From: Marinibactrum halimedae
GTDB taxonomy: Bacteria; Pseudomonadota; Gammaproteobacteria; Pseudomonadales; Cellvibrionaceae
DNA length: 64,000 nt
Reading direction: 5' to 3'
Assembly (NCBI RefSeq): GCF_021234875.1
Contig: NZ_JAJQVM010000029.1
Location: 1 to 64,000 of the forward strand
Positions within the stretch are counted from its first letter, which is position 1. Each line of letters begins with the position of its first letter. The notes below the pieces were generated by a model. That model did not search any database and was not told the origin of the DNA. It worked only from the letters and a program-made list of their open reading frames with translations. This document shows positions 36,587 through 44,777 of the stretch, in pieces. Position numbers and translations under genes: made by a program.

Positions 36587-36614
36587 TATTGCGTGGTGAT
36601 GAATACGACTAAAG

Positions 36615-36630
36615 TGTGATTTGAATCACT
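36615..36630. promoter_or_regulatory. CRP-type binding site
   Basis: TGTGATTTGAATCACT matches the CRP consensus TGTGA-N6-TCACA at all but the last base, with the extended GTGAT/ATCAC arms perfect. It lies 200 bp upstream of the ExeM-type nuclease start and 303 bp upstream of the lipoprotein gene. Confidence 0.6.
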
Positions 36631-36932
36631 AAATATAGGGGGTATATTTAAATTTTTTGTATTTTTTGTCTAGCAATTAGTCTTATTTTTTACGACTAAC
36701 TGGTCAGGAATTTTAATTAATTTACTGCCTCGATCTTAGATTCAATGAAAGCTTTCAATGCTATTTTGGATTCTGCGCCCTTCCTTCTATCATTACACAG
36801 CATGAGCAATTGATTTATGAGCTAGCTGGCAAAGTGACTGGTTAATTTGTCTTAGTTTTTGAATATATCTCTGATTTTGAATTAGCCTAGCGGTTTATTT
36901 GCCCCAGCTGAAAGTTGTGAGAGACGTTTATT

Positions 36933-37577
36933 ATGAAATCAATATTGTCGATTTATTTAATCGGAATTTTTTCTTTTTTCGTTTGGGGTTGTGCGAATGA
37001 AGGGGCAATGACGTCCCAGATGTCGCCTTACTCGTTGACGATAATAAAACCAGAACAAGATCGTATTCGTTTTCAAGGAAAAGGCGCAGGAGCAGGAATG
37101 ATGATGATGGGTTCAATGGGGGCAATGGGAATTGCCATTGGTGTGGCCATTGATGAAGGTATTTCCAAGGATATTCAAACCAGTGCTGAGAAAGAGCAGG
37201 TTTACATTCCAGATATCGTTGAGCAATCGTTAAAGAGAACTTTAGAGCGAATACAAGGTGAGGTGATACAAGAGCGTTTTCATTCACCATTAACGTTACA
37301 GTTAAAGATTATTCGTTATGGTTTTAAATCAGCGCCGGGAGATCAAAAAGATCCGGTGTCTATTGAATTACAAGCCGAAATTATCAGTGAAGATGGCGCT
37401 GTATTCCCTTTAAATTATCCTTTTCAGGGGGAGACAGTGATGACTGAAGAGTTAGAAGAGATTAAAGAAAATGGAAAGTTGATTGGTTCAATCTGGGAAC
37501 AAAGCCTAAGTCAATTATTTACCACGAAGCAGACTGAATTCATTGAATATTTGTCAGGAATTCAGCCCAACACCTAA
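36933..37577 (+). CDS. Predicted lipoprotein of unknown function
   Basis: A 214-residue protein with a short lipoprotein signal (LIGIFSFFVWGC, lipidated Cys20). An unusual Gly/Ala/Met-rich hydrophobic patch follows (GKGAGAGMMMMGSMGAMGIA, residues about 49-68), like a glycine-zipper. The rest is soluble and ends in a mixed alpha/beta domain (PLTLQLKIIRYGFKS, VSIELQAEIISEDGAVF). I do not recognise the family. It is a single gene between the divergent nuclease and convergent PilZ genes. Confidence 0.65.
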   Translation: MKSILSIYLIGIFSFFVWGCANEGAMTSQMSPYSLTIIKPEQDRIRFQGKGAGAGMMMMGSMGAMGIAIGVAIDEGISKDIQTSAEKEQVYIPDIVEQSLKRTLERIQGEVIQERFHSPLTLQLKIIRYGFKSAPGDQKDPVSIELQAEIISEDGAVFPLNYPFQGETVMTEELEEIKENGKLIGSIWEQSLSQLFTTKQTEFIEYLSGIQPNT

Positions 37578-37696
37578 TGTATTTTTGTTCCAACAGTATT
37601 TACATATAAAGCATTTACAGGGCGTCTGTTGGAGAATAACTGCGTCCTGAAAAGGTCGATTGCGCATTATTTTGGTTTTTATTGTTGCTATGACGC

Positions 37697-38044
37697 TTAT
37701 TGAAGCGGCTGGCGTTGCTCAATAAGCTCTCTTAATCTTGATCTGAAGTCGATATTGGTGGCTTTGCACTGTAACCCTAGGTATTGACCATTACGATGCG
37801 CCAAAGAACCCTGAAGACGTATGGTTTCGCCGCTATCAGTAGGTAAGTGCAGAGTCACTTCGTCACGAGTATGAAGTGGCAATTGCTGGAGCGTTGCTGC
37901 CAGCACACCATTATAAGAAATATCAATGACTTCTACGGGCCATCGACTCTCCCCGGAAATCAATAATGCGTTGGCACGATATCTCACCCTTGGGAAGTAT
38001 CTCCGTTCACGACTTGAGCTATCTCCACGCTGTTTGTTTCTCAT
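37697..38044 (-). CDS. PilZ domain protein (115 aa)
   Basis: PilZ domains bind cyclic di-GMP and change the behaviour of partner proteins. The signature is present: ERRYFPRVRYRANALL (RxxxR, near residues 12-18) and VIDISYNGVLAA (D/NxSxxG). The ATG at 38044 with AAGGGAG just upstream gives a compact 115-residue single-domain protein; the frame is open to 38257 but that start has no ribosome site and would add a basic, low-complexity tail. It follows another PilZ gene on the same strand. Confidence 0.82.
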   Translation of the reverse strand: MRNKQRGDSSSRERRYFPRVRYRANALLISGESRWPVEVIDISYNGVLAATLQQLPLHTRDEVTLHLPTDSGETIRLQGSLAHRNGQYLGLQCKATNIDFRSRLRELIEQRQPLQ

Positions 38045-38303
38045 AATCTCCCTTCCTTGAGATCTACGTCTACGATTGGTGGGTATTGGATGAAATGAGT
38101 TTTCAATTGCAGAACACTCTCGCTTTTTTCGACGGTTTTGTCGATCAGTTAATTCCGACGAGAGAGTAAACCTTTTCATAGAATTAGGAAATGCTGGTTC
38201 ATAGTTTTTGGCACTTTCTGATGTGTAATACATAAATGATTGCCTACTATTTCCCATTTTGGTATCACACAGTTGAATACAGAGTCACGTTTTAGTGCTT
38301 TCT

Positions 38304-38723
38304 TCAAATATGATGTTCAATGAGTTCGTGAAGCTCCCGTTGATGTGCTTGTTCGTTACTGGAGTTTAATTCCAGTAGGCGGCGAAGGTGGCTGATGCTG
38401 TCCATATCTATTTTGTCACACGTAATCGCGAGCATGTCCCCATCAATACGAACGACATGGCCAAACATGTGAATCCGAGCATCACCCCCTAATTCTATTC
38501 CCACCTGTAATGATTCTGACGTCGGGGTGGTGGGCAAGTGCTGGTGTTGCCATGCTTTTACATTGACTAAAACGCCTTTCAAAGAAATATCAATGAGCTG
38601 ACCTTGCCAATAGGGTGGTGAATCCATCTGCTCATCATGGGAGTCTGTGGTTGTTAATTCTACCGGGCAGTGAAACGTTACCCGATTAAATCGTCTGCGT
38701 TCATTATTTGCCAAGGTTGTCAT
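38304..38723 (-). CDS. PilZ domain protein (139 aa)
   Basis: A second small PilZ protein with ERRRFNRVTFHCPVEL (RxxxR) and LIDISLKGVLVNV (DxSxxG), followed by the beta-barrel (VGIELGGDARIHMFGHVVRI) and an alpha-helical tail (ISHLRRLLELNSSNEQAHQR). The ATG at 38723 is preferred over an upstream TTG (38759). It is adjacent to, and about as long as, the other PilZ gene, but the two sequences differ strongly, so they are old paralogues or independent members. Confidence 0.8.
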   Translation of the reverse strand: MTTLANNERRRFNRVTFHCPVELTTTDSHDEQMDSPPYWQGQLIDISLKGVLVNVKAWQHQHLPTTPTSESLQVGIELGGDARIHMFGHVVRIDGDMLAITCDKIDMDSISHLRRLLELNSSNEQAHQRELHELIEHHI

Positions 38724-38956
38724 TAATAATTTTTCTGAAATTTGGGTGGTGTGATGCAATGATGTATGAACTTAATTCATCACGCTTTTAACTGTATTGT
38801 AATGAGAAAGTGTAGTGCTTTTGGCGACGGATTTCATGCAAAAACCCGTTTGTTAGCCAAGGTTTACTCTGTGAGAATGCTTTTAAAAGGGAGTTTTATA
38901 TCAGGAAGGTGAGCAAATAATAATGTGGAATAATTATGGTAAATTTTCATCGCTAA

Positions 38957-38995
38957 AATAAAAAGGCCCAGTTCAAAGAACAGGGCCTTTTTATT
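38957..38995 (-). terminator. Bidirectional terminator after ettA
   Basis: A perfect 13-bp stem AATAAAAAGGCCC / GGGCCTTTTTATT, with an inner GTTC/GAAC pair closing an AAA loop. Confidence 0.95.
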
Positions 38996-39008
38996 CCTAT
39001 TGTTAGGA

Positions 39009-40673
39009 TTAGTCTTTTAAGGGCTTGTACTTCATCCGCTTTGGTTCCGCATCTTTTCCTTTGCGGTTAATAAAGTCTTCGTGGTATTCGGTGAAATTAC
39101 CTTCAAAGAATACGGCCTCACTGCCGCCCTCGTAGGCCAAAATATGGGTCGCAACACGGTCGAGGAACCAACGGTCATGGGAGATCACCATGGCGCAACC
39201 AGGAAAGTTGAGAAGGGCTTCTTCCAGTGCGCGTAGGGTTTCGACGTCGAGGTCATTAGACGGCTCATCGAGGAGCAAAACATTTGCACCTTGTTTGAGC
39301 GTATTGGCCAAATGCAAACGACCGCGTTCACCACCAGAAAGTTCACCCACGCGTTTTTGCTGGTCAGTGCCTTTGAAGTTAAAGCGGCCCACGTAAGAGC
39401 GCGAACTTACTTCGTAATTACCGATTTTTAAGATGTCGGCACCGCCGGAGATTTCTTCCCACACGGATTTGCTGTCATCCAGGTTTTCACGGCTTTGTTC
39501 GACGAAGGCCACTTGAACGGTTTCACCGATGACGATGTTACCGGAATCCGGTGTCTCGGCCCCTGCAATCATTCGAAAGAGTGTGGATTTACCCGCACCG
39601 TTACCCCCTACGATACCGACGATTGCGCCTTTAGGAACGGTAAACGAGAGGTCATTGATAAGTACACGATCGCCAAAACTTTTGGTCACGTTATGGAACT
39701 CGATGACTTTGTCACCCAAGCGTTCACCCGGTGGAATGTAAATCTCGTTGGTTTCATTACGTTGCTGAAACTCTTGGGATTGCATTTCTTCAAAACGCGC
39801 CAAACGGGCTTTGTTTTTGGCTTGGCGGCCTTTCGGGTTCTGCCTTACCCACTCCAATTCCGCTTTGATCGCCTTCTGGTGAGAAGCTTCGGAGCGCTCT
39901 TCTTGTTCCAATCGCTTCTCTTTGGCTTCTAGCCAGTCAGAGTAGTTGCCCTCGTAAGGGATGCCGCGTCCACGGTCGAGTTCCAAAATCCAGCCTGCGG
40001 CGTTATCAAGGAAATAACGATCATGGGTGATGGCCACAACCGTGCCAGGGAAATCTACTAGGAAGCGCTCCAGCCAATAGACAGACTCGGCGTCCAAGTG
40101 GTTGGTGGGCTCGTCCAGCAACAGCATATCTGGGCGTGACAACAGCAAGCGGCACAGAGCTACACGACGACGCTCACCGCCAGAAAGCTTGGTGACATCC
40201 GCATCCCAAGGGGGCAGGCGTAAGGCATCAGCGGCGGCTTCCAGTTTGTGCTCCAGATTATGCGCATCCCACGCTTGGATGATGTCTTCAAACTGACCTT
40301 GCTTTTTAGCCAACGCATCGAAGTCCGCATCGGGTTCGGCATAATCGGCGTAAACTTGCTCAAGCCCTGCTATGGCATCTAGGGCTTCACGAACACCATC
40401 TTCGACGTTGCCGCGAACGTCTTTCTCTGGGTCAAGATGAGGCTCTTGAGGCAGGTAACCCACTTTAATGCCCGGCATTGGGCGTGCCTCACCGTTAAAG
40501 TCGGTGTCTACACCCGCCATGATCCGCAGTAGTGTGGATTTACCCGCGCCGTTTAAGCCCAATACACCAATTTTGGCGCCAGGAAAAAACGACAAAGAAA
40601 TATCTTTAAGGATTTCGCGTTTTGGCGGCACCACTTTACCAACGCGATTCATACTGTAGACGTACTGTGCCAT
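39009..40673 (-). CDS. ettA: Energy-dependent translational throttle protein EttA (ABC-F)
   Basis: A 554-residue cytosolic ABC-F ATPase that binds the ribosomal E site and gates entry into elongation according to ATP/ADP. It begins MAQYVYSMNRVGKVVPPKRE, the EttA N-terminus. The first cassette has GLNGAGKSTLLR, LSGGERRRVALCR and LLLDEPTNHLD; the P-site tRNA-interaction linker has EWVRQNPKGRQAKNKARLAR. The second cassette has GGNGAGKSTLFR, LSGGERGRLHLA and LLLDEPSNDLD, with Ser where E. coli has Thr. The ATG at 40673 is chosen over an in-frame GTG four codons earlier. Confidence 0.96.
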   Translation of the reverse strand: MAQYVYSMNRVGKVVPPKREILKDISLSFFPGAKIGVLGLNGAGKSTLLRIMAGVDTDFNGEARPMPGIKVGYLPQEPHLDPEKDVRGNVEDGVREALDAIAGLEQVYADYAEPDADFDALAKKQGQFEDIIQAWDAHNLEHKLEAAADALRLPPWDADVTKLSGGERRRVALCRLLLSRPDMLLLDEPTNHLDAESVYWLERFLVDFPGTVVAITHDRYFLDNAAGWILELDRGRGIPYEGNYSDWLEAKEKRLEQEERSEASHQKAIKAELEWVRQNPKGRQAKNKARLARFEEMQSQEFQQRNETNEIYIPPGERLGDKVIEFHNVTKSFGDRVLINDLSFTVPKGAIVGIVGGNGAGKSTLFRMIAGAETPDSGNIVIGETVQVAFVEQSRENLDDSKSVWEEISGGADILKIGNYEVSSRSYVGRFNFKGTDQQKRVGELSGGERGRLHLANTLKQGANVLLLDEPSNDLDVETLRALEEALLNFPGCAMVISHDRWFLDRVATHILAYEGGSEAVFFEGNFTEYHEDFINRKGKDAEPKRMKYKPLKD

Positions 40674-40903
40674 GCGGCGATACACCCCTTTAATTTGCAG
40701 AAATCAGTGAATTTATAGGATAGCTGATTGGTTTTTCACTTCGCCATCTTATGGCGTGGTGAATAGGATTCTCAATGGTACTCATAGATCTGTGGTACTA
40801 GCTGATCTAAAGCGCTAGCAGATCTAAGATGACGGCAACTTACCGGAACTGAAGTGGCAATTCAATTGCCATTCACCACAGTGGGAATGTTCAGTGGGGA
40901 AAT

Positions 40904-40934
40904 GAAAAAGCCAGCAAAGAATGCTGGCTTTTTC
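40904..40934 (-). terminator. Terminator of the first Oar-like receptor gene
   Basis: A perfect 13-bp stem GAAAAAGCCAGCA / TGCTGGCTTTTTC with a five-base loop. Confidence 0.93.
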
Positions 40935-40988
40935 GTAAGAGGGCTGCCTTGTTCGGGTAACCCTCTATGGGAGTATCTCTAAATGAGA

Positions 40989-43900
40989 TTAGAACTCGAA
41001 GCGAACACCGAGTTTTAGACCCCAAGATGATGCTTCTTCATCAAACTGGTTCCAGTTTGAAGCTCCATTAAAGCTAGGGGGCTGATAATAGCGATACTGT
41101 CCGTTTTCGTTGATGTCATATCTAAACAAAGCGCGACTTGGGAAGCTCATTCTACGAACTTGTCCGTGGTCGTTTGTGTAGATGCCCTTATCATCCAAGA
41201 AATCAAAAACGTTCCGAAGAGTAACTTCTACGATGCCTTTGTAATTCTCACTGAAACCAGGGATTTCTTGCGTAAATTTGAAATCCAATTGGCTGATCCA
41301 AGGAGTGCTATCTGAATTCTTTTCTACATAGCTACCAGCTGAACCTTCTAGGCCGGCTTGGGAAACTTCTTCCATTACCTCGGAATAAGTCAACGATCCG
41401 TTTTCGCCGAAAGCAACTGCATTATCACTTTCTCCTGTTGGTATATATGGTAGATAAGCGTTTGAGAAAACGTTTCTTAAGGGGCCGGGGTCGCCAACAG
41501 GCCCATTTCTAAAGGTACTTTGGTCTGCCAATACCCAGCTGAAAGGGTTGCCCGAGCGGCGCTCGAAGAAGAGGCTAAATGTAGAGCGGTAGTCTGCAAA
41601 TAACGTCGCATCGTAACCAACATTCAAGATAAAGCGATGTTCTATCTCAAAGTCAGATCGACCAAGCCTCACTTCATTTCGGTTGACCGATGGGTTGCGT
41701 TGATAGTTGCTAAATGCGTTGTTTCCTGCCGCAGGGTTACCCTGAACAATATCTTGGTGTGCGTAGGACATGCCAACATTCCAGCCAGTATCCCAAAATT
41801 TATTTAAGGACAAGCTGTATAAATTGCTGTGACCACTTTTGTCGGCGTTTGTCATTAATAAATCGAAGCGTTCTGGGTCGTCAGAATTTACCGGGTAAAT
41901 AATTCTTCCCCCGTCTACGGTAGTCGTAACCTCACCTGCTTGCTCGATGTTTCTCTCTCTTGCGAGGTCAACCCAATAAACATCATTTTCTTGTTCTACA
42001 CGCACATAAGTAGCATTGAAGTTCCAGTCATAGGGGAGTTGAGCATCAAGGCTAATAGAGGCACGCCAATCGCTTGGCATTTTAAAGTTGGGATCAATGG
42101 CAGTGACATTGCCATCGCCTCTATCGTCGTCAGTGTACAAAATTTCACTCGGTAATGAGTCAAATGAACTTATTGTACGGGTATTTTCTTCGCTCCCATA
42201 GTTTTCTTCTCTGGCTAGCGTAACACCATCCCGTACCCATGCATCCCCAAGCCAGACATTTGGTCGTCCACCGCTATAGCGACCAAGGCCGCCGCTCAAC
42301 GTTATCGTATCGCTAGCTGTCCACTGGAAGCCTATTCTCGGTAAGAATAAATCGACACCATCAAGGTTTTCAGTATTACTAAAGCCATACCGCTCTGCAA
42401 ACTGCTCATTAAGCTGTGGCTGAGAACTACTGCTGGTTAATTCGTATCTTAAGCCTAGGTTCAATTCTAGATTAGGGGTAATGAACCAGTCATCTTGAAT
42501 AAATAAAGATGTTGTCCGCATTTGTATATCAGTGGCGGCATCTTCAGCATCGTTTGTATAGGCGTTTGAATACTCTATGTAGCCTTGGCGATTTTCAAAA
42601 TCTTCGATGCTATTAAACTGGTAGGTACCACGAGAATTGGGCACAAATAAATTGAAAACATCTAAATCCTCAATTTTTGTTCCAAAGCTTAGTGTGTGTT
42701 CATTAACGAGCAGCTCACCGACCCATTCAAAGTTAATTCGTTGGTTGTCTAAGCGAGCAGCATGACGGTTGGCATCAGAACCTAAACTTACTCTTGTTTC
42801 GCATCCTCTGCTATTGTTGCACTCTGAATCAGAGTCAGCGGTTATGATGATTCCGGGTAGGCTTGAAAATGAGTCTTGCCCGTTTACAACATCTTTGTAA
42901 GAAAGACTGAGTTCAGTGCTGAATGAATCGCTCCAGTATGAGTAGAGTTGAAATGCATAGCTGGTCATTTCATTGGACAGATCAAATGCGCCACTTCCAC
43001 CAAGAAGTCGCGATTGACGAGAGCCTCCAAAGCTAGTGCGATTTCCATTTGTATATTGGTAGGTGAAGCTGGCACGATGATCATCGTTGATATTGTAGTC
43101 CAGCTTAACCAAGATCTTTTCGTCTTCTTCTTCTGGAGATAAACGCCAGTCACCTACGTCTACTCCATATACGTCCATGCCAATCTGACGTATTTGATCG
43201 TATTGAGCTTCTGAAAGATAGGTTTCATTGCTGGTGCCACTGCCCGCAGGGCCCCAACTTTGAGTTGAAGGCTCTTTGAAGTATTCATAACTAAGAAAGA
43301 AAAATAATTCGTCTTCAAGGATTGGCCCGCTGAATGTAGCCCCCCAGTTAGTGCGCTCGTAATCTATCTCAGCATCTCTTCCTGTGAGTGGGTTTTCTGC
43401 AGAACCGCCCCATTTGCTTTGACGCTCTTCATAGAACATAGAGCCGTGGAATTCATTGCTGCCTGATTTGGTTACAGCATTGATTTGGCCACCAGAAAAA
43501 CCGCTACTGCGAGCATTGAAAGGTGACAATGATACAGATACCGCTTCAATAGCTTGGGTTGAAATGGGTGAGCGCAATGTTGGATAGCCACTGCCGTTCA
43601 GACCAAACTCATCGTTTTGGTTAATGCCATCTACAGTCAAGCTATTGTAGTTGGGGTTTGTACCTGCGATTGAAAGTTCGTTGTCGTCTCCTGAAGAGAC
43701 GACCGCAAATGGGTTATTACGAATAACATCTTTAAGATCTCGATCCATAGAAGGAGAGACTTCTACGGTAACGGCATTAAATAAACTGTCAGTACCTGAA
43801 TTTCTTTCAAACGCTGAAGCATTTGCAACCACTGTAAGCTCTTCAATGCTTTCGTTACTTAGAGACATGTCTAAGTTGAATGGCTTATCGAGCTGTAAAT

Positions 43901-44192
43901 AGACTTCATCTAAAGTTTTGTCTTTGTAGACAGGAGAATCAATGGTGATGCGGTATGGACCGCCAACACGTAAACCGCTGGCAGAGAAACGACCTTCGTT
44001 GTTGGTCACGAATTGTTTAATGGTGTTTGAAGGCACATGCAACACCACGATGGTGGTATTGGTTGCAGGGGTTCCATCTGGGGTAGTGATGGCACCGTTG
44101 ATGGAAGATGAAGTTTGTTGTGCGTGAACGCCTCCAGCACAAAGTGCCATTAAGGTCGCTGCAGCCAAGCGATTGCGAGTAAATACACTCAT
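40989..44192 (-). CDS. Oar-like TonB-dependent outer-membrane receptor (copy 1)
   Basis: A 1067-residue receptor. A signal peptide (NRLAAATLMALCAGGVHA) is followed by QQTSSSI, shared in form by all three receptors here and possibly the TonB box. A carboxypeptidase-regulatory-like domain comes next (about 28-115: GAITTPDGTPATNTTIVVLH, GRFSASGLRVGGPYRITI). The plug has SIEELTVVANASAFERNSG, SLTVDGINQNDEFGLNGSGY and GGQINAVTKSGSNEFHGS. The large beta-barrel ends in the aromatic GLKLGVRFEF. Such receptors import bulky substrates using TonB energy; the ligand is unknown. The ATG at 44192 follows GGGAG. Its tandem neighbour is a close paralogue. Confidence 0.92.
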   Translation of the reverse strand: MSVFTRNRLAAATLMALCAGGVHAQQTSSSINGAITTPDGTPATNTTIVVLHVPSNTIKQFVTNNEGRFSASGLRVGGPYRITIDSPVYKDKTLDEVYLQLDKPFNLDMSLSNESIEELTVVANASAFERNSGTDSLFNAVTVEVSPSMDRDLKDVIRNNPFAVVSSGDDNELSIAGTNPNYNSLTVDGINQNDEFGLNGSGYPTLRSPISTQAIEAVSVSLSPFNARSSGFSGGQINAVTKSGSNEFHGSMFYEERQSKWGGSAENPLTGRDAEIDYERTNWGATFSGPILEDELFFFLSYEYFKEPSTQSWGPAGSGTSNETYLSEAQYDQIRQIGMDVYGVDVGDWRLSPEEEDEKILVKLDYNINDDHRASFTYQYTNGNRTSFGGSRQSRLLGGSGAFDLSNEMTSYAFQLYSYWSDSFSTELSLSYKDVVNGQDSFSSLPGIIITADSDSECNNSRGCETRVSLGSDANRHAARLDNQRINFEWVGELLVNEHTLSFGTKIEDLDVFNLFVPNSRGTYQFNSIEDFENRQGYIEYSNAYTNDAEDAATDIQMRTTSLFIQDDWFITPNLELNLGLRYELTSSSSQPQLNEQFAERYGFSNTENLDGVDLFLPRIGFQWTASDTITLSGGLGRYSGGRPNVWLGDAWVRDGVTLAREENYGSEENTRTISSFDSLPSEILYTDDDRGDGNVTAIDPNFKMPSDWRASISLDAQLPYDWNFNATYVRVEQENDVYWVDLARERNIEQAGEVTTTVDGGRIIYPVNSDDPERFDLLMTNADKSGHSNLYSLSLNKFWDTGWNVGMSYAHQDIVQGNPAAGNNAFSNYQRNPSVNRNEVRLGRSDFEIEHRFILNVGYDATLFADYRSTFSLFFERRSGNPFSWVLADQSTFRNGPVGDPGPLRNVFSNAYLPYIPTGESDNAVAFGENGSLTYSEVMEEVSQAGLEGSAGSYVEKNSDSTPWISQLDFKFTQEIPGFSENYKGIVEVTLRNVFDFLDDKGIYTNDHGQVRRMSFPSRALFRYDINENGQYRYYQPPSFNGASNWNQFDEEASSWGLKLGVRFEF

Positions 44193-44777
44193 TGAGAAAA
44201 ACTCCCAGGTATGACGATGGGTAAGTAAGAGGTTCGGTTTGTTAGGTCTAAACACGACCAGCTGTGGCACAACGATGCTTCTGTTTACTTGCTTCTTAGG
44301 AGATCTCTCATGAAGGTGATGTTGCTTCCTTCTGGCGAGTGAGCGTTTAACGTCAACGCGGTATCGCTTCTTATTTGGATGGGATCACAGAGACATGGGC
44401 ATCGCCGCCTTCCATTGTGAAGATCATTAACTAAGCCTACCTACAAGATTGATATGACAAAAATAAAAATCTCGCATGATTTGGTTGATTTATGATCAAT
44501 TTTGAGAAAGAACCGTATTTGGCGGTTATTTATCCACAAATGGACGCGAAAAATAACGGATGGTTGCAGGTAAATCAATTACTTGACCAGGAAGGAAGTT
44601 TTATTTTCTAAGAATTTAAATTTTTATTTCTTTTTTTTGTGATTTGGTTCTCATTATTGGGTGTAAAAAGCTGATTTCAATAGATTTTCTGCTAAGTGAG
44701 TAACCGTAGCCCTGCTCATTTTTAGAAAAAATAAGCAGGGCTACTTTTCTGACTATTTGGTTAGTTTTTATTTGGAT
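44193..44777. other. 585-bp gap between the two tandem receptor genes
   Basis: Promoter and leader of receptor copy 1 plus the terminator of copy 2. AT-rich, with no credible ORF. No regulator gene and no recognisable riboswitch were seen. Confidence 0.5.
44706..44744 (-). terminator. Hairpin terminator after the second Oar-like receptor gene
   Basis: A perfect 11-bp stem GTAGCCCTGCT / AGCAGGGCTAC with a 17-base A/T-rich loop. The better T run is on the plus strand, so on the minus strand it may act mainly as a stabilising 3' hairpin. Confidence 0.65.

Larger units (their letters stand above)
36416..36932. other. 517-bp divergent region upstream of the nuclease, with terminators and a CRP-like site
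   Basis: AT-rich, no credible ORF. It holds two plus-strand terminator-like hairpins (36525-36551, 36559-36586) and a CRP-type palindrome (36615-36630). The hairpins suggest a short unannotated transcript rising from the nuclease 5' region. Confidence 0.55.

Noticed and set aside
44193-44777. Riboswitch upstream of receptor copy 1
   Set aside because: No recognisable B12-box or other conserved aptamer core; only AT-rich sequence and a gene-end hairpin.
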